Below, piece after piece: positions 23,065-32,445 of a stretch of DNA of 50,276 bases (within the stretch, counting starts at the first letter, position 1; each line of letters opens with the position of its first letter). Under the pieces are notes generated by a model. That model saw only the letters and a program-made list of their open reading frames with translations, did not search any database and was not told the origin of the DNA. Position numbers and translations under genes: made by a program. Location: assembly GCA_030681035.1 (NCBI GenBank), contig JAUXUI010000099.1:1-50276 (forward strand), written 5' to 3'. Origin of the DNA: Lysobacteraceae bacterium. GTDB lineage: Bacteria > Pseudomonadota > Gammaproteobacteria > Xanthomonadales > Xanthomonadaceae.

Positions 23065-23100
23065 TTCGCCATTCACACCTCATCGTCGAAGACCCTTTGT

Positions 23101-24492
23101 ATGAATGACCGACCGGCATTTTCTCGCAATTTTCTTTGGGGCTGTGCGACCTCGGCGTATCAGATCGAAGGGTCGCCATTGGCCGACGGGGCTGGTCCAA
23201 GCATCTGGCATCGTTTCTGCCGGACGCCCGGCAAGGTCCGCGATGGCGACAGCGGTGATGTCGCCTGTGATCACTATCGACGCTTCCCCGAAGATATCGC
23301 GTTGATGCGCCGAATGGGCCTGAACGCCTATCGCCTGAGCATCGCCTGGGGCCGCGTGATGCCTGAAGGGACAGGACGGGTAAATGCCGCAGGTCTGGAT
23401 TTCTACGAGCGTCTGGTCGATACATTGCTGGAAAACGGTATCCAACCGACGGCCACGCTGTTCCATTGGGATCTGCCAGCCGCGCTGGATGACCGCGGCG
23501 GCTGGTTGAATCGGGACATTGCGCACTGGTTCGCCGACTACGCACGCGTGGTGTTTGAGCGCCTTGATGATCGCGTGCCGATGTGGGCGACGCTCAACGA
23601 GCCATGGGTAGTCACCGATGGCGGCTACCTGCATGGCGCGCTGGCGCCAGGCCACAGCAATCTGTATGAGGCCCCTCTAGCATCGCACAATCTGATGAGA
23701 GCACATGGTAAAGCGGTGCAAACCTATCGATCTGTCGGTCGCAATCGCATCGGCCTGGTGGTGAATCTGGAACCCAAATACCCGGCATCGCAGTCCGCAG
23801 ATGATCTCGCGGCGACCGTGCGCGCCGATGCTTACATGAACCGGCAATATCTCGATCCGGCCCTGCTCGGCCAATATCCCGAGCAGATGGGCGAGGTGTT
23901 CGGCGAGGCTTGGCCGCAGTGGCCGGACAGCGACATGGCGGACATCTGCCAGCCGATCGATTTTCTCGGCGTCAACTACTACACGCGCAGTGTGGTGCGC
24001 GATGAACCCGGTGCCTGGCCGGTGCGCGCTGCCGCGGTAAAGCAGAAGCAATCGACCTACAGCGAAACCGGCTGGGAGGTCTATCCGCAGGGCCTGCTCG
24101 ACACCTTGAACTGGGTCCGCGAGCGCTACGGCAACCCGCCGGTTTACATCACCGAAAATGGCGCGGCGTTCTACGATCCGCCGGTGGCAGGCAGCGAGCC
24201 GCTGGCCGATCCGCTGCGCGTGGACTACCTGCACCAGCACATCCAGGCAGTGCGCACGGCGATCGACCAGGGCTGCGATGTCCGCGGCTACTTCGCATGG
24301 TCACTGCTGGACAACTTCGAATGGTCGCTTGGTTTTTCCAAGCGCTTCGGGCTGATCCATGTCGACTATGCAACGCAAAAGCGCACGCTCAAGGCCAGCG
24401 CCGAGTTCTACGCGCGGGTGATCGCCAGCAATGGCGCCGCGCTCGACGAAAACCTCATTGCGGGCGCGGCACCGACTTCCGTCGCCGTCTGA
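23101..24492 (+). CDS. Beta-glucosidase, glycoside hydrolase family 1
   Basis: The 463-residue product is a full-length GH1 enzyme starting with FLWGCATSAYQIEG. The acid/base Glu is E167 in TLNEPW and the nucleophile is E352 in ITENG. The aglycone-side elements RLSIAWGRV and SLLDNFEWSLGF are present. It hydrolyses terminal beta-linked glucose from disaccharides or short oligosaccharides. There is no signal peptide, so it should act in the cytoplasm on sugars brought in by the neighbouring ABC transporter. The linkage preference cannot be read from sequence, but the GH144-type neighbour suggests beta-1,2. It is convergent with the next gene, with 54 bp between their ends. Confidence 0.95.
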   Translation: MNDRPAFSRNFLWGCATSAYQIEGSPLADGAGPSIWHRFCRTPGKVRDGDSGDVACDHYRRFPEDIALMRRMGLNAYRLSIAWGRVMPEGTGRVNAAGLDFYERLVDTLLENGIQPTATLFHWDLPAALDDRGGWLNRDIAHWFADYARVVFERLDDRVPMWATLNEPWVVTDGGYLHGALAPGHSNLYEAPLASHNLMRAHGKAVQTYRSVGRNRIGLVVNLEPKYPASQSADDLAATVRADAYMNRQYLDPALLGQYPEQMGEVFGEAWPQWPDSDMADICQPIDFLGVNYYTRSVVRDEPGAWPVRAAAVKQKQSTYSETGWEVYPQGLLDTLNWVRERYGNPPVYITENGAAFYDPPVAGSEPLADPLRVDYLHQHIQAVRTAIDQGCDVRGYFAWSLLDNFEWSLGFSKRFGLIHVDYATQKRTLKASAEFYARVIASNGAALDENLIAGAAPTSVAV

Positions 24493-24546
24493 CCGACCGG
24501 TACAACGGCGCTGCCGCCTGCTTGAACACCACTATTCGCATGGCGC

Positions 24547-27500
24547 TCAAGTTCCGGGCATCGCGATCACGATTTCGGCCGGCAGCTCGCGAATCCGCAA
24601 TTCGCGATCGTGCCACTCCAGCACGCGTTTGCCGCTGCGCGCCGTGCCGGGCACTCCGGCATAAGGCCACGCAAACACCAACCCGCCGGGCGGCACGTGC
24701 AGGCCGCTGTCGATCACCAGATGCAGCCCGTGGCCTTGCTTGCGTACGGCGTAGCTCAGCTCACCATAGGGTGTTGCCAGGTGCTGCACAGCGATCCCGT
24801 CGCCGACTAACCACCGCGTTGGCATGCCCGCCGCAAGCACCAGTGCACGATCAGCGGGGCGCTCGTAGGCAAGCAGGTCCAACGCCGCGCGAACGAAGTC
24901 GGAACCCACCCAGCCGTGCGGCATGTCACCGATGAAATGCGGCTGGCGCGGATCGCGGCCAACCACTTCCGCCCACTGATTCCAGCCGGCCGGGCGGCGA
25001 TCTGCAAGGAAATAATCCAGCAATTCGCCGGCGCGTTCGCGCCAGCCCAGCCGCACGAAGGCACTGATCGTGCGCAACTCGTACGGCGTATACACCTCCC
25101 AATCCAGCCGCCCATCGCGACGCGCGACAAACTCGCGCCAGTAGCGCTCAAACGTGTTGCGCAGCAGCTTGGGCGGCAAGTTCGCGAGTTCACCGGCCGG
25201 CGCCAGCGCGATGGTGGTGGAGGTAGCATCGAAATCGCCACGGTCAGCGGCCCCCGGCAGAAAATCGATGCCGTGGCGTTCGACGCTGGCCTGGATCGAT
25301 GCGTAGAGATCGGCCGCAAACGCGTCGCGTGAGCGCGTCAATCGCGCCGCCTCATCCGCGTGCCCCAGCGCTGATGCCATCTCCACCGCGTCCTTGTAGC
25401 CGGTCAACGCCCAAAAATCGTCCCAGTACGAATAGGCCGGCTTGTCCGAATAGCCCTCGTGACTGATCGAGGGTGGCATCAGGCCGAAGTACGCCGCACG
25501 TTGCGGCGAGCGATTACGCCACGTGCGCTCGCTCGCCCGCAGGCTGTCCATGTAATCGACCGCTGCGGCGACGTGCGGCCACAGCGCGGCCAGCACATCG
25601 TGATCGCCGCTGTAGCGATACAACTCGGCGATGGCGTGAATCAGCTCGCCCTGACTGTCGTTCTCGGGCACCGGGTCGGCGCCGCGCGCATCGACACAGC
25701 ACGGCACCTTGCCGTTCGCGAATTGATGTGGCGCATACCATTGCACGTAGTCGCGCACGGCCTCGTGATGACCAAGCCGCAACAGCGCCCCCGAGGTCAT
25801 TGCGCCATCGCGTATCCACGAACGCGCATACGAACGCGTTCCCGGCCGGATCGCCGGGCCATCGCGATTGATCAGGATATGCGCCAGCGCGGTGCGCACG
25901 GTGTCCGCCAACGGCTGTGCATGCGCCGGCACGCGCAATTCGACGCGATTGAGTTTGGCTCGCCAGCCATCGGCCACACGTGCCTGTTCACCCGCGACCC
26001 ATTCACTGGCCGAGCGACCATCGAGATCGGGTGGCGTGAACGGCCCCGACAGCGGAATCGCGACAACCACCTCGGCGCTGCCGCCCGCTGGCAAATCCAG
26101 GTCATAACGCAGCGCACCCGACGCGAAGCCGCTGTCGTCGCGCACCGCCGCTGCCGACCACGGCTGTGGCATGTACAGCAACTCCGGCACGCTCCCGGCA
26201 TCAAATGTGCTGGCGATGACTGCATCGGGGGGTTGCAGAGCAAACACTCTGCGCACACCGTCCAGTATCAGCGCATCGTCCTGCCAAGCAATCGTGTGGA
26301 TCGCGCTGACGCCACCGGGCGTATTCAGGAACTGTACCGGCGGATTGACCTGAAACGGACGAGCCGCCAGCACCAGCGATATTTGTCGTGGCTGCGCGCC
26401 GGTTTGGCTCACGGTGTAGCGCAGCAGCAACTGCGAACGCTCGGGATCACCGTTGGCCATTGCGGTCACCTGCAACGACACTTCGCCACGACGCCACTGC
26501 GCGCGCGGAATTGGCAGGTAACCATCGAGCAGGCTGTGCCTCGTCTCAACGTCGGCCCAAGTCACCATCTCACCGTCGATCAGCAGGAACGGCTCGAGCG
26601 AGAACCCGCCAGCCGCCGGCTCGACCGCACCGTCCTCGGACAGCAACGCCGGCATCGGGCCACCGTCGACGCCAACCACCGTCCAGTACACTTGCTCGCC
26701 CGTGAATCCGCGCGGGTATTGACCGCGCGGCGCACGTGCCGCCAGTGCTTCAAAGAAGGCATTGGCGCTGCCGGCCGCTGCCAGTGGCATGAGCTCCAAC
26801 TCGGCCACACCGTAGTCCGTGCCAGGGCCATCGAGCAGACGCAGGCGCAGCCAGCGCGTGTCGATCTCGCCCAGCCACAGCGGGTCGCGGCCGCCGTTGC
26901 CCGCGCTGACACCACGCACGCGGCGCCAATGCGTGCCGTCGTTGGACACCTGGAGCTCGTAGCGACTTGCCTGCGCACCATCCAGCCAATACAGGATCAC
27001 GCCGCCAACTTCACGCATCGCGCCGAAGTCGACGGTCAGGTGCTGCACGCCAGTGCCGCGGCTGTGCCACGCCGTCGTGAGGTCACCATCCAGCGTCAGC
27101 GCTGGCGGCGAACCGGCGCGAGTGGAAGAAGCGCTGAACAGCGGCGCTGGCATCACTGCGGGCACGGGTGACAACTGCTGCAGCTCCAACTGATCGAAAC
27201 AGACCTCGCCCTGTCCGCCATCCACCGCTGCTACTGTCAGTTCCAGCGCCGCAGTGCGTCGCAAGCGATGATCAGCTATCGGTCCCCAGGCGAATGTCAC
27301 ATGCCGTGACCGGATGCGGATCTGCTGCCAGTCGTCGCTCACCGCAAAGCGCGGACGCTGCATCCACCACACGTTCTCGCCGCTGGCATCGACCAGCTTG
27401 AATTGCAGGGCGTTTACCGGCGCCGCGCCACGCACCCAGAAGCTGAACTCGTAATTGTCGGGAATCTCCAACTCCAGCGCACGATGCAACTGCGCGTAGC

Positions 27501-27732
27501 CGGACACCTTGCCGAAATCGAAGGTCAAGCATAGTGCTCGGTCAGCATGTCCGGGGATTTGGCGGGCACTCGCGACAACCGCGTCCGAAGCGTTCACCTG
27601 CCATGACGACGCGTCATCAAAGCCGTCCAGCAATCGCGTGCCATCCACGCCGTGCGCGCCAGCCACCACCGACACCAGCCACAGCGCCAATGCGCCACCA
27701 CGCACCACGCGGCGGCCTGTATGCACGCTCAT
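24547..27732 (-). CDS. Secreted discoidin-domain protein with six-hairpin glycosidase-like domain
   Basis: The 1061-residue product starts with a signal peptide (cleavage likely near AHG). A beta-sandwich resembling CBM11 follows (about residues 35-190), then an F5/8 type C (discoidin) domain at about 205-325 (LTLDGDLTTAWHS, YELQVSNDGTHW), a further beta-rich region, and an (alpha/alpha)6-barrel at about 630-985. The barrel shows RSWIRDGAM, PENDSQGELIHAIAELY, YSYWDDFWALTGY and IGDMPHGWVGSDF, the pattern of six-hairpin glycosidases. Possible acidic catalysts lie in these motifs but cannot be assigned. I do not recognise the GH family. It overlaps the permease gene stop by one base and is probably periplasmic or extracellular, trimming the glycan before import. 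Confidence 0.8.
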   Translation of the reverse strand: MSVHTGRRVVRGGALALWLVSVVAGAHGVDGTRLLDGFDDASSWQVNASDAVVASARQIPGHADRALCLTFDFGKVSGYAQLHRALELEIPDNYEFSFWVRGAAPVNALQFKLVDASGENVWWMQRPRFAVSDDWQQIRIRSRHVTFAWGPIADHRLRRTAALELTVAAVDGGQGEVCFDQLELQQLSPVPAVMPAPLFSASSTRAGSPPALTLDGDLTTAWHSRGTGVQHLTVDFGAMREVGGVILYWLDGAQASRYELQVSNDGTHWRRVRGVSAGNGGRDPLWLGEIDTRWLRLRLLDGPGTDYGVAELELMPLAAAGSANAFFEALAARAPRGQYPRGFTGEQVYWTVVGVDGGPMPALLSEDGAVEPAAGGFSLEPFLLIDGEMVTWADVETRHSLLDGYLPIPRAQWRRGEVSLQVTAMANGDPERSQLLLRYTVSQTGAQPRQISLVLAARPFQVNPPVQFLNTPGGVSAIHTIAWQDDALILDGVRRVFALQPPDAVIASTFDAGSVPELLYMPQPWSAAAVRDDSGFASGALRYDLDLPAGGSAEVVVAIPLSGPFTPPDLDGRSASEWVAGEQARVADGWRAKLNRVELRVPAHAQPLADTVRTALAHILINRDGPAIRPGTRSYARSWIRDGAMTSGALLRLGHHEAVRDYVQWYAPHQFANGKVPCCVDARGADPVPENDSQGELIHAIAELYRYSGDHDVLAALWPHVAAAVDYMDSLRASERTWRNRSPQRAAYFGLMPPSISHEGYSDKPAYSYWDDFWALTGYKDAVEMASALGHADEAARLTRSRDAFAADLYASIQASVERHGIDFLPGAADRGDFDATSTTIALAPAGELANLPPKLLRNTFERYWREFVARRDGRLDWEVYTPYELRTISAFVRLGWRERAGELLDYFLADRRPAGWNQWAEVVGRDPRQPHFIGDMPHGWVGSDFVRAALDLLAYERPADRALVLAAGMPTRWLVGDGIAVQHLATPYGELSYAVRKQGHGLHLVIDSGLHVPPGGLVFAWPYAGVPGTARSGKRVLEWHDRELRIRELPAEIVIAMPGT

Positions 27733-28553
27733 CACCCCTTTACGCTGCCCAGCAACAGGCCCTGAAGATAATGCCGTTGCAGGACCAGAAACAACACCAG
27801 TACCGGCAACACGGTCACCACCGAACCGGCCATCATCAACTCGTTGTCCGGCACGTGTTCGAGTGAGAGTGCGGCGAGCGCCACCGGCAATGTCTGCAAG
27901 TGCTCGTCGCTGAGCACAATCAACGGCCACATGAAATCGTTCCAGCTGGCCAGAAAGGTAAACACTCCCAGCGTGACCACGATCGGCCGCAACAGCGGCA
28001 GCACGATGCTGAAAAAGATGCGCAGTTCGCCGGCACCATCAATGCGTGCGGCCTCCAGCAACTCGTCCGGAATCGAGCGTGCATACTGCCGGACCAGAAA
28101 GATGCCAAACACGCTCGCCATCGCTGGCACCACCACGCCGGCATAGCTGTTGACCAGACCCAGCTGCTTGAGCATCAGGAACAAGGGAATCATCGCCACC
28201 TGCGCCGGCACCACCAGCGCCGCCAGCAGGGTTTGGAACACCCGCTCCCGACCCGCAAAACTCAGCTTGGCGAATGCGTAGCCGGCACTCAGATTGAATG
28301 CCAGCGCAAGCACCGTGGTTGCGCTCGCTATCGCTGCGCTGTTGAACAGATAACGGCCGATACCGACGCGCAAGAACAACTCGCGGTAATTGTCCAAGGT
28401 GAGATCAAGCGGTAACAGCGGCGGTGGAAGCGTACTCGCCGCACCCGGCGCCATCAGTGACACAGACAGCATCCACAGCAGTGGAAACAAGCTGGCTGCC
28501 GCCAGCACTGCCAACGCGCCATTGATCAGCACGGCCGCCAGGGTCGGCCTCAT
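27732..28553 (-). CDS. Carbohydrate ABC transporter permease (MalG-like)
   Basis: The 273-residue inner-membrane protein has six hydrophobic segments. Its EAA loop (LLEAARIDGAGELRIFFSIVLPLLRP) is the contact site for the ATPase. Its size and the conserved C-terminal LQRHYLQGLLLGSVKG ending are those of MalG-type sugar permeases. The ATG at 28553 overlaps the first permease's stop as ATGA. Upstream in-frame codons only read through the MalF-like gene in another frame. It pairs with the MalF-like permease and the lipoprotein encoded just upstream; the ATPase is encoded about 5 kb away at 21.8-22.9 kb. Confidence 0.94.
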   Translation of the reverse strand: MRPTLAAVLINGALAVLAAASLFPLLWMLSVSLMAPGAASTLPPPLLPLDLTLDNYRELFLRVGIGRYLFNSAAIASATTVLALAFNLSAGYAFAKLSFAGRERVFQTLLAALVVPAQVAMIPLFLMLKQLGLVNSYAGVVVPAMASVFGIFLVRQYARSIPDELLEAARIDGAGELRIFFSIVLPLLRPIVVTLGVFTFLASWNDFMWPLIVLSDEHLQTLPVALAALSLEHVPDNELMMAGSVVTVLPVLVLFLVLQRHYLQGLLLGSVKG

Positions 28554-29425
28554 GGTTGGCTCCGGCGTGCCAACTGCATCAGCACAAACGTCACCAATGC
28601 CATCAGCACAAACAGCAAAAATGCGACTGCCGATGCCTGGCCCAGCCGCCACCATTTGAAGCCCTCTTCATACATCAGGTACATCACGCTTACCGTGCTC
28701 TGCATCGGCCCACCCTGGGTCATCACATAAGGCTCGGCAAACAACTGGAAATAGCCTGCCACGGTGATGATGCCCACCAGCGACAAGGCCGGCATCAGCA
28801 ACGGCAAGGTGATGTGACGCAGCTGCTGCAACGCCGACGCGCCATCGATACGCGCGGCTTCATACAAGTCCTCTGGAATACTCTGTAGCGCCGCCAGCAA
28901 GATCACCATGTTGTAGCCAAAGTTCTTCCATACCGCAAACACGATGATTGCCGGCATTGCCAGGTTTGGATCACCCAGCCAGTCGACGGGCTCGAGCCCC
29001 AATGCGCCTAGCGCATGGTTGATCAGGCCATAACGGGTATGCAGCAGATAGCGCCAGATGACTGCGACCGCAACTACCGTGGTCACCACCGGCGCGAACA
29101 GGGCGGTGCGAAAGAAGCCACGAAAGCGGGCCCGACGCGAGTTGAGCAACAATGCCGCCAATAGCGACACCGCGATCGACAGCGGCACCCCAACCAGTAC
29201 GAAGTACAGGGTATTGCCCAGCGCGCGCCAGAACAATGGTGTGCTCAGCACACTCAGGTAGTTGTCGAACGCGACGAAGCGCAAGTTACGCAGATCGGCC
29301 AGCGCATACAGGTCGAAATCTGTCAGGCTCAATGCGAGTGCCGCCAGCACCGGCAGGCCAAAGAACAGCGCGATGACCAGCACCGCCGGTCCGGCAAACA
29401 CCCAGCCGGCGAGCCGCGCGCTCAC
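28550..29425 (-). CDS. Carbohydrate ABC transporter permease (MalF-like)
   Basis: The 291-residue inner-membrane permease has six hydrophobic segments and the EAA loop DLYEAARIDGASALQQLRHITLPLL. I chose the GTG at 29425 because it overlaps the preceding stop as GTGA and has GGGAG upstream, matching the coupling style of this operon. An ATG at 29449, inside the upstream gene, is the alternative and would add eight residues. It forms the membrane channel with the MalG-like protein. The motif TQGGPMQST near residue 228 is common in MalF-type proteins for oligosaccharides. Confidence 0.93.
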   Translation of the reverse strand: MSARLAGWVFAGPAVLVIALFFGLPVLAALALSLTDFDLYALADLRNLRFVAFDNYLSVLSTPLFWRALGNTLYFVLVGVPLSIAVSLLAALLLNSRRARFRGFFRTALFAPVVTTVVAVAVIWRYLLHTRYGLINHALGALGLEPVDWLGDPNLAMPAIIVFAVWKNFGYNMVILLAALQSIPEDLYEAARIDGASALQQLRHITLPLLMPALSLVGIITVAGYFQLFAEPYVMTQGGPMQSTVSVMYLMYEEGFKWWRLGQASAVAFLLFVLMALVTFVLMQLARRSQP

Positions 29426-30696
29426 GGCCGCTCCCGGTCGAGCATCCAACGTCGCTTGCTCAGAATCGCATCCACGCGACGATCGATTTCGGTAACCGCC
29501 GCATCGACGCTCTGTCCGGTCAGCACCGCCTGCTCGGCGACCAATTGCATTTCAGTGGCGATCTGCTCCCATTCGGGAATCGCCGGCGTCGGCTTGGCGC
29601 GTTCAAGCTGATCGCGAAATGCCTGGACATGCTCATCGCCGGCCAGCGCCGAATCGCTCCAGGCGCTGCGTCGCGGCGGCAGATTGCCGGTTAGCGCATA
29701 GAAGCGACTCTGCACCGCTGGCTCGGACAGAAATTCGATCAGCCGCCACGCTGCCGGCTTGGCCTTGGACGCGGCAAACACCACCAGACTCGCACCGCCC
29801 GCATTCGACGCTCCCGGCCCCTGCGGACCGGGCATCGGCATCGCTGCCCAATCCCCTTGCTGCGCGGCCGGCAAGCGCCGTTTGAACTCGGCGATATTCC
29901 ACGGCCCGGACGGATAGAAGGCAAATGTGCCGCGGCCGAACTCGGTCCAGACATTGGCGATCTGGGTATTGCTCACCGGTGGCGCCAGGCCGGCAGCAAA
30001 CATTTCGAGGTAGAACGCCAATGCACGCCGAAATCCGGCGCTGCGAAAGTTGCCGTAGCGACCGCCATCGCGCAGCAACGGATCCTCCTGTTGCAGCGCC
30101 AACACCAGCAACGGCTCGAACTCGTTGAGCGGCAGCAAGATCGAGAACTGGTCGGGTCCGGTCCGCGCCTTGAGCGCGTCCAGCGCCTGGCGCCAATCCG
30201 CCCAAGTCTGCGGCGGAACGTCGAAACCGGCAGCGGCCAGCAAGTCGCGCCGATAGAACAGCAGGCGCGTATCGACGTACCACGGAACGCCATAGACCGC
30301 ATCTCCGATACGATTTGTGGCGAAGATGCCGGCGAAGTAGTCGTCGGCGCGCACCACGGTAGAATCGACAAGTTTGCGGTCAAGCGGGGCCAGCGCATGC
30401 AGCGCGACCATCTCGGGGATCCAGGTGTTGCCGAGTTGCGCGAGGTCGGGCGTACTGCCGCCGGCAACTGCGGTCAGCAGTTTGGCATGCGCGCCCTTCC
30501 AAGGCAGTTGCTGCAGTTGGACGTGGATGTCGGGATTGCGCCGTTCGAACTCGCGCAGCAGTTCGTCCGCCACCTCGCCTTCGCTGCCCATCGCCCAGAA
30601 GCGGACAGTCTGCGCGTCGTCCACGCTTCGATTGCAAGCACTCAATGCAAGACAACCCAGCAATACCAGCATGCTGCAGCGACTGGCCACGCTCAT
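29422..30696 (-). CDS. Extracellular solute-binding lipoprotein of sugar ABC transporter
   Basis: The 424-residue product has a lipoprotein signal with LALSAC (Cys21), then a family 1 solute-binding fold: VRFWAMGSEGEVADELLREF, DLAQLGNTWIPEM, YGVPWYVDTRLLFYRRDLL and FAFYPSGPWNIAEF. These segments are typical of binding proteins for oligosaccharides. The many exposed Trp and Tyr residues suit stacking on glucose rings. Anchored in the inner membrane, it would pass the sugar to the MalF/MalG-like pair. Its start overlaps the GH144-type gene's stop as ATGA, linking extracytoplasmic cleavage to import. Confidence 0.94.
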   Translation of the reverse strand: MSVASRCSMLVLLGCLALSACNRSVDDAQTVRFWAMGSEGEVADELLREFERRNPDIHVQLQQLPWKGAHAKLLTAVAGGSTPDLAQLGNTWIPEMVALHALAPLDRKLVDSTVVRADDYFAGIFATNRIGDAVYGVPWYVDTRLLFYRRDLLAAAGFDVPPQTWADWRQALDALKARTGPDQFSILLPLNEFEPLLVLALQQEDPLLRDGGRYGNFRSAGFRRALAFYLEMFAAGLAPPVSNTQIANVWTEFGRGTFAFYPSGPWNIAEFKRRLPAAQQGDWAAMPMPGPQGPGASNAGGASLVVFAASKAKPAAWRLIEFLSEPAVQSRFYALTGNLPPRRSAWSDSALAGDEHVQAFRDQLERAKPTPAIPEWEQIATEMQLVAEQAVLTGQSVDAAVTEIDRRVDAILSKRRWMLDRERP

Positions 30697-32192
30697 CGAC
30701 TCCGCGCTGGCGTAACCGATTCATCCAGCCAACCGCCTTCGAAGCCTGCACGCTGCAGTCCACGGCGCAGGTGCGGGTTGTTGCGCATGACACGCCAGAT
30801 CAGGCCACTGCGATGGTTCTCGATCATGGCCAGTATCGGGCCCTGATCGATACCGAGGTAATCTTCTGCGACCCAACCCACGCCAGCCACCACGCGCCCA
30901 GTCTTCAATGGCACCGGATAACGGAAGCTGGGATTGAAGGCATCCAGAAAACCATAGCGTGCGTAGATCTGCGCGCCATAGCGACTGCGCAGCGCCGTAA
31001 TCGCCGGATTAACGATCTCTGGCGCAAACGGCAGTGACGCCACTGCTGCGGTGGGTGTGATCGTGCCATCGTCGAAACCACCGGCGACACCCTCGGCGAA
31101 TACTGGCCCGCGTGCCGAATAATGACGAAATTGACGCAACTCTCCGTCTACCGGCAACTTGACCGACTGTGGTCCGTCACTGGCGCTAAGCCCCCAGATA
31201 TTCTCGCCATAGCCCTTCCACCCCATGGGATTTTCGATCGCATACGCGCGCTGCGCGTAGGTAGCACGACGACTGTTCTCGAAGTAATCGATGCCGCGCT
31301 GGCGCATGTAGTCGTCGCGAATGCCGCGAAAGTCCGCCCAAACGTGACTGTACTGGTGACCGAACTGTGGCGCAAAAGCGAGGTGCTTCTGTCCATGAAA
31401 AATCCCCCAGGAGCGGTCATACGTCTGCGTCCAGGCGAACCACGCATCGGGTTCGACCGGATGGCTCGGCGAACCCAGCGCCAGCAGATAGACCAGCATC
31501 GCCTCGTTGTAGCCCTGCCAGTCGTGTTCTATGAAACCGTGTTCCGGAAACCAGCCCATCGAGATCAATGGCGCGCGCGCCTGCATCCAGGGCCAGTCGA
31601 CGCGCGCGTAGATCGCATCGGCGAGGCGGCGAATCTCGGCCTCATCGCGGCTTGCACCATCGAAGTAAGACTGCGCGAACAGCACGCCACCCAGCAACAG
31701 TGCGGTGTCCACCGACGACAACTCAACCCAGTCGGCATAGCGAGCGCCGCTGTCGAGATCGAGAAAGTGATAGAAGAACCCCTTGTAGCCGGCAGTGCCA
31801 GTTGCCTGCGGCCCTTGCTGCGCATCATACAAAAAGCGCAGGGTGGTCAGCGTGCGCGCTACCGCCTGCTCACGGTGAATCCAGCCACGCTCTACCCCGA
31901 TCGGGTACGCCGTCAAAGCGAAGCCCACCGCCGCCACACTGGAGAATGGTGCCGACGGCCAGCGATCAGTTGCGAGCCCGTTGTCGGCGCGTGTGGTATC
32001 CCAGAAGTAGTCGAAGGTCCGTCGTTCAAGTTCTTCGAGCTGCGCTGTGGGCGTGGTGGCGGTTACGGGTGCGACCAGAACCGGTTGCTGTTGCGCGCCG
32101 AACGACCCACAGCCCGTAATACCGGCAACCAGCAGCGCGGCAACGAATAATGGGCGCACCGGCAATCTACGCAGTAGCGGCAGGAAACTCAT
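30693..32192 (-). CDS. GH144/PF10091-type glucanase lipoprotein (probable beta-1,2-glucanase)
   Basis: The 499-residue product has a lipoprotein signal (AGITGC) and the Glycoamylase (PF10091) domain, an (alpha/alpha)6-barrel. Diagnostic segments are RTFDYFWDT near residue 60, GYNEAMLVYLLALGSPSHP in the middle, HQYSHVWADFRG, then DYFENSRRAT and WGLSASDGP. Characterised relatives in family GH144 cleave beta-1,2-glucan, releasing sophorose or sophorooligosaccharides; activity on other glucans is not excluded. I chose the ATG at 32192 because it gives a correct signal peptide, although its ribosome-binding site is weak. It leads into the solute-binding protein gene by a 4-bp overlap. This gene is the main clue to the pathway's substrate. 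Confidence 0.85.
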   Translation of the reverse strand: MSFLPLLRRLPVRPLFVAALLVAGITGCGSFGAQQQPVLVAPVTATTPTAQLEELERRTFDYFWDTTRADNGLATDRWPSAPFSSVAAVGFALTAYPIGVERGWIHREQAVARTLTTLRFLYDAQQGPQATGTAGYKGFFYHFLDLDSGARYADWVELSSVDTALLLGGVLFAQSYFDGASRDEAEIRRLADAIYARVDWPWMQARAPLISMGWFPEHGFIEHDWQGYNEAMLVYLLALGSPSHPVEPDAWFAWTQTYDRSWGIFHGQKHLAFAPQFGHQYSHVWADFRGIRDDYMRQRGIDYFENSRRATYAQRAYAIENPMGWKGYGENIWGLSASDGPQSVKLPVDGELRQFRHYSARGPVFAEGVAGGFDDGTITPTAAVASLPFAPEIVNPAITALRSRYGAQIYARYGFLDAFNPSFRYPVPLKTGRVVAGVGWVAEDYLGIDQGPILAMIENHRSGLIWRVMRNNPHLRRGLQRAGFEGGWLDESVTPARSR

Positions 32193-32374
32193 GCGGGAAA
32201 ACAACCCAGCCTTTGCTTCAGTAAACAACACATCCAGCATACCCTCCCGAACCTCTTCCAATCGTCGTCGCACGACGGCATTGCCGTGTACGTGCAAAGC
32301 TGTACCCGGCCAATGCACGCGCATCTGGTGCATTCACGTGCGGCGGCCACTAACACCCGAGCACCGGACTCGCT

Positions 32375-32399
32375 GGACCAGACACACTGTGCCTGGTCC
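32375..32399 (-). terminator. Hairpin after the TonB receptor gene
   Basis: GGACCAG (32375-32381) pairs with CTGGTCC (32393-32399), with an inner CACA/TGTG. It lies about 47 bases past the receptor stop on the minus strand. No T-run follows, so it may be a partial terminator or attenuator between the receptor and hydrolase genes. The rest of the 253-bp gap (32193-32445) shows no clear operator. Confidence 0.35.
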
Positions 32400-32445
32400 G
32401 GCGATTGGCCTTCCTGGCCGATAACTCGGGGCGATCACGTCACAC

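Noticed and set aside
25459-27171. 570-codon frame antisense to the discoidin/glycosidase-like gene
   Set aside because: Arg-rich shadow translation with no recognisable domain; the opposite strand has a signal peptide and clear folds.
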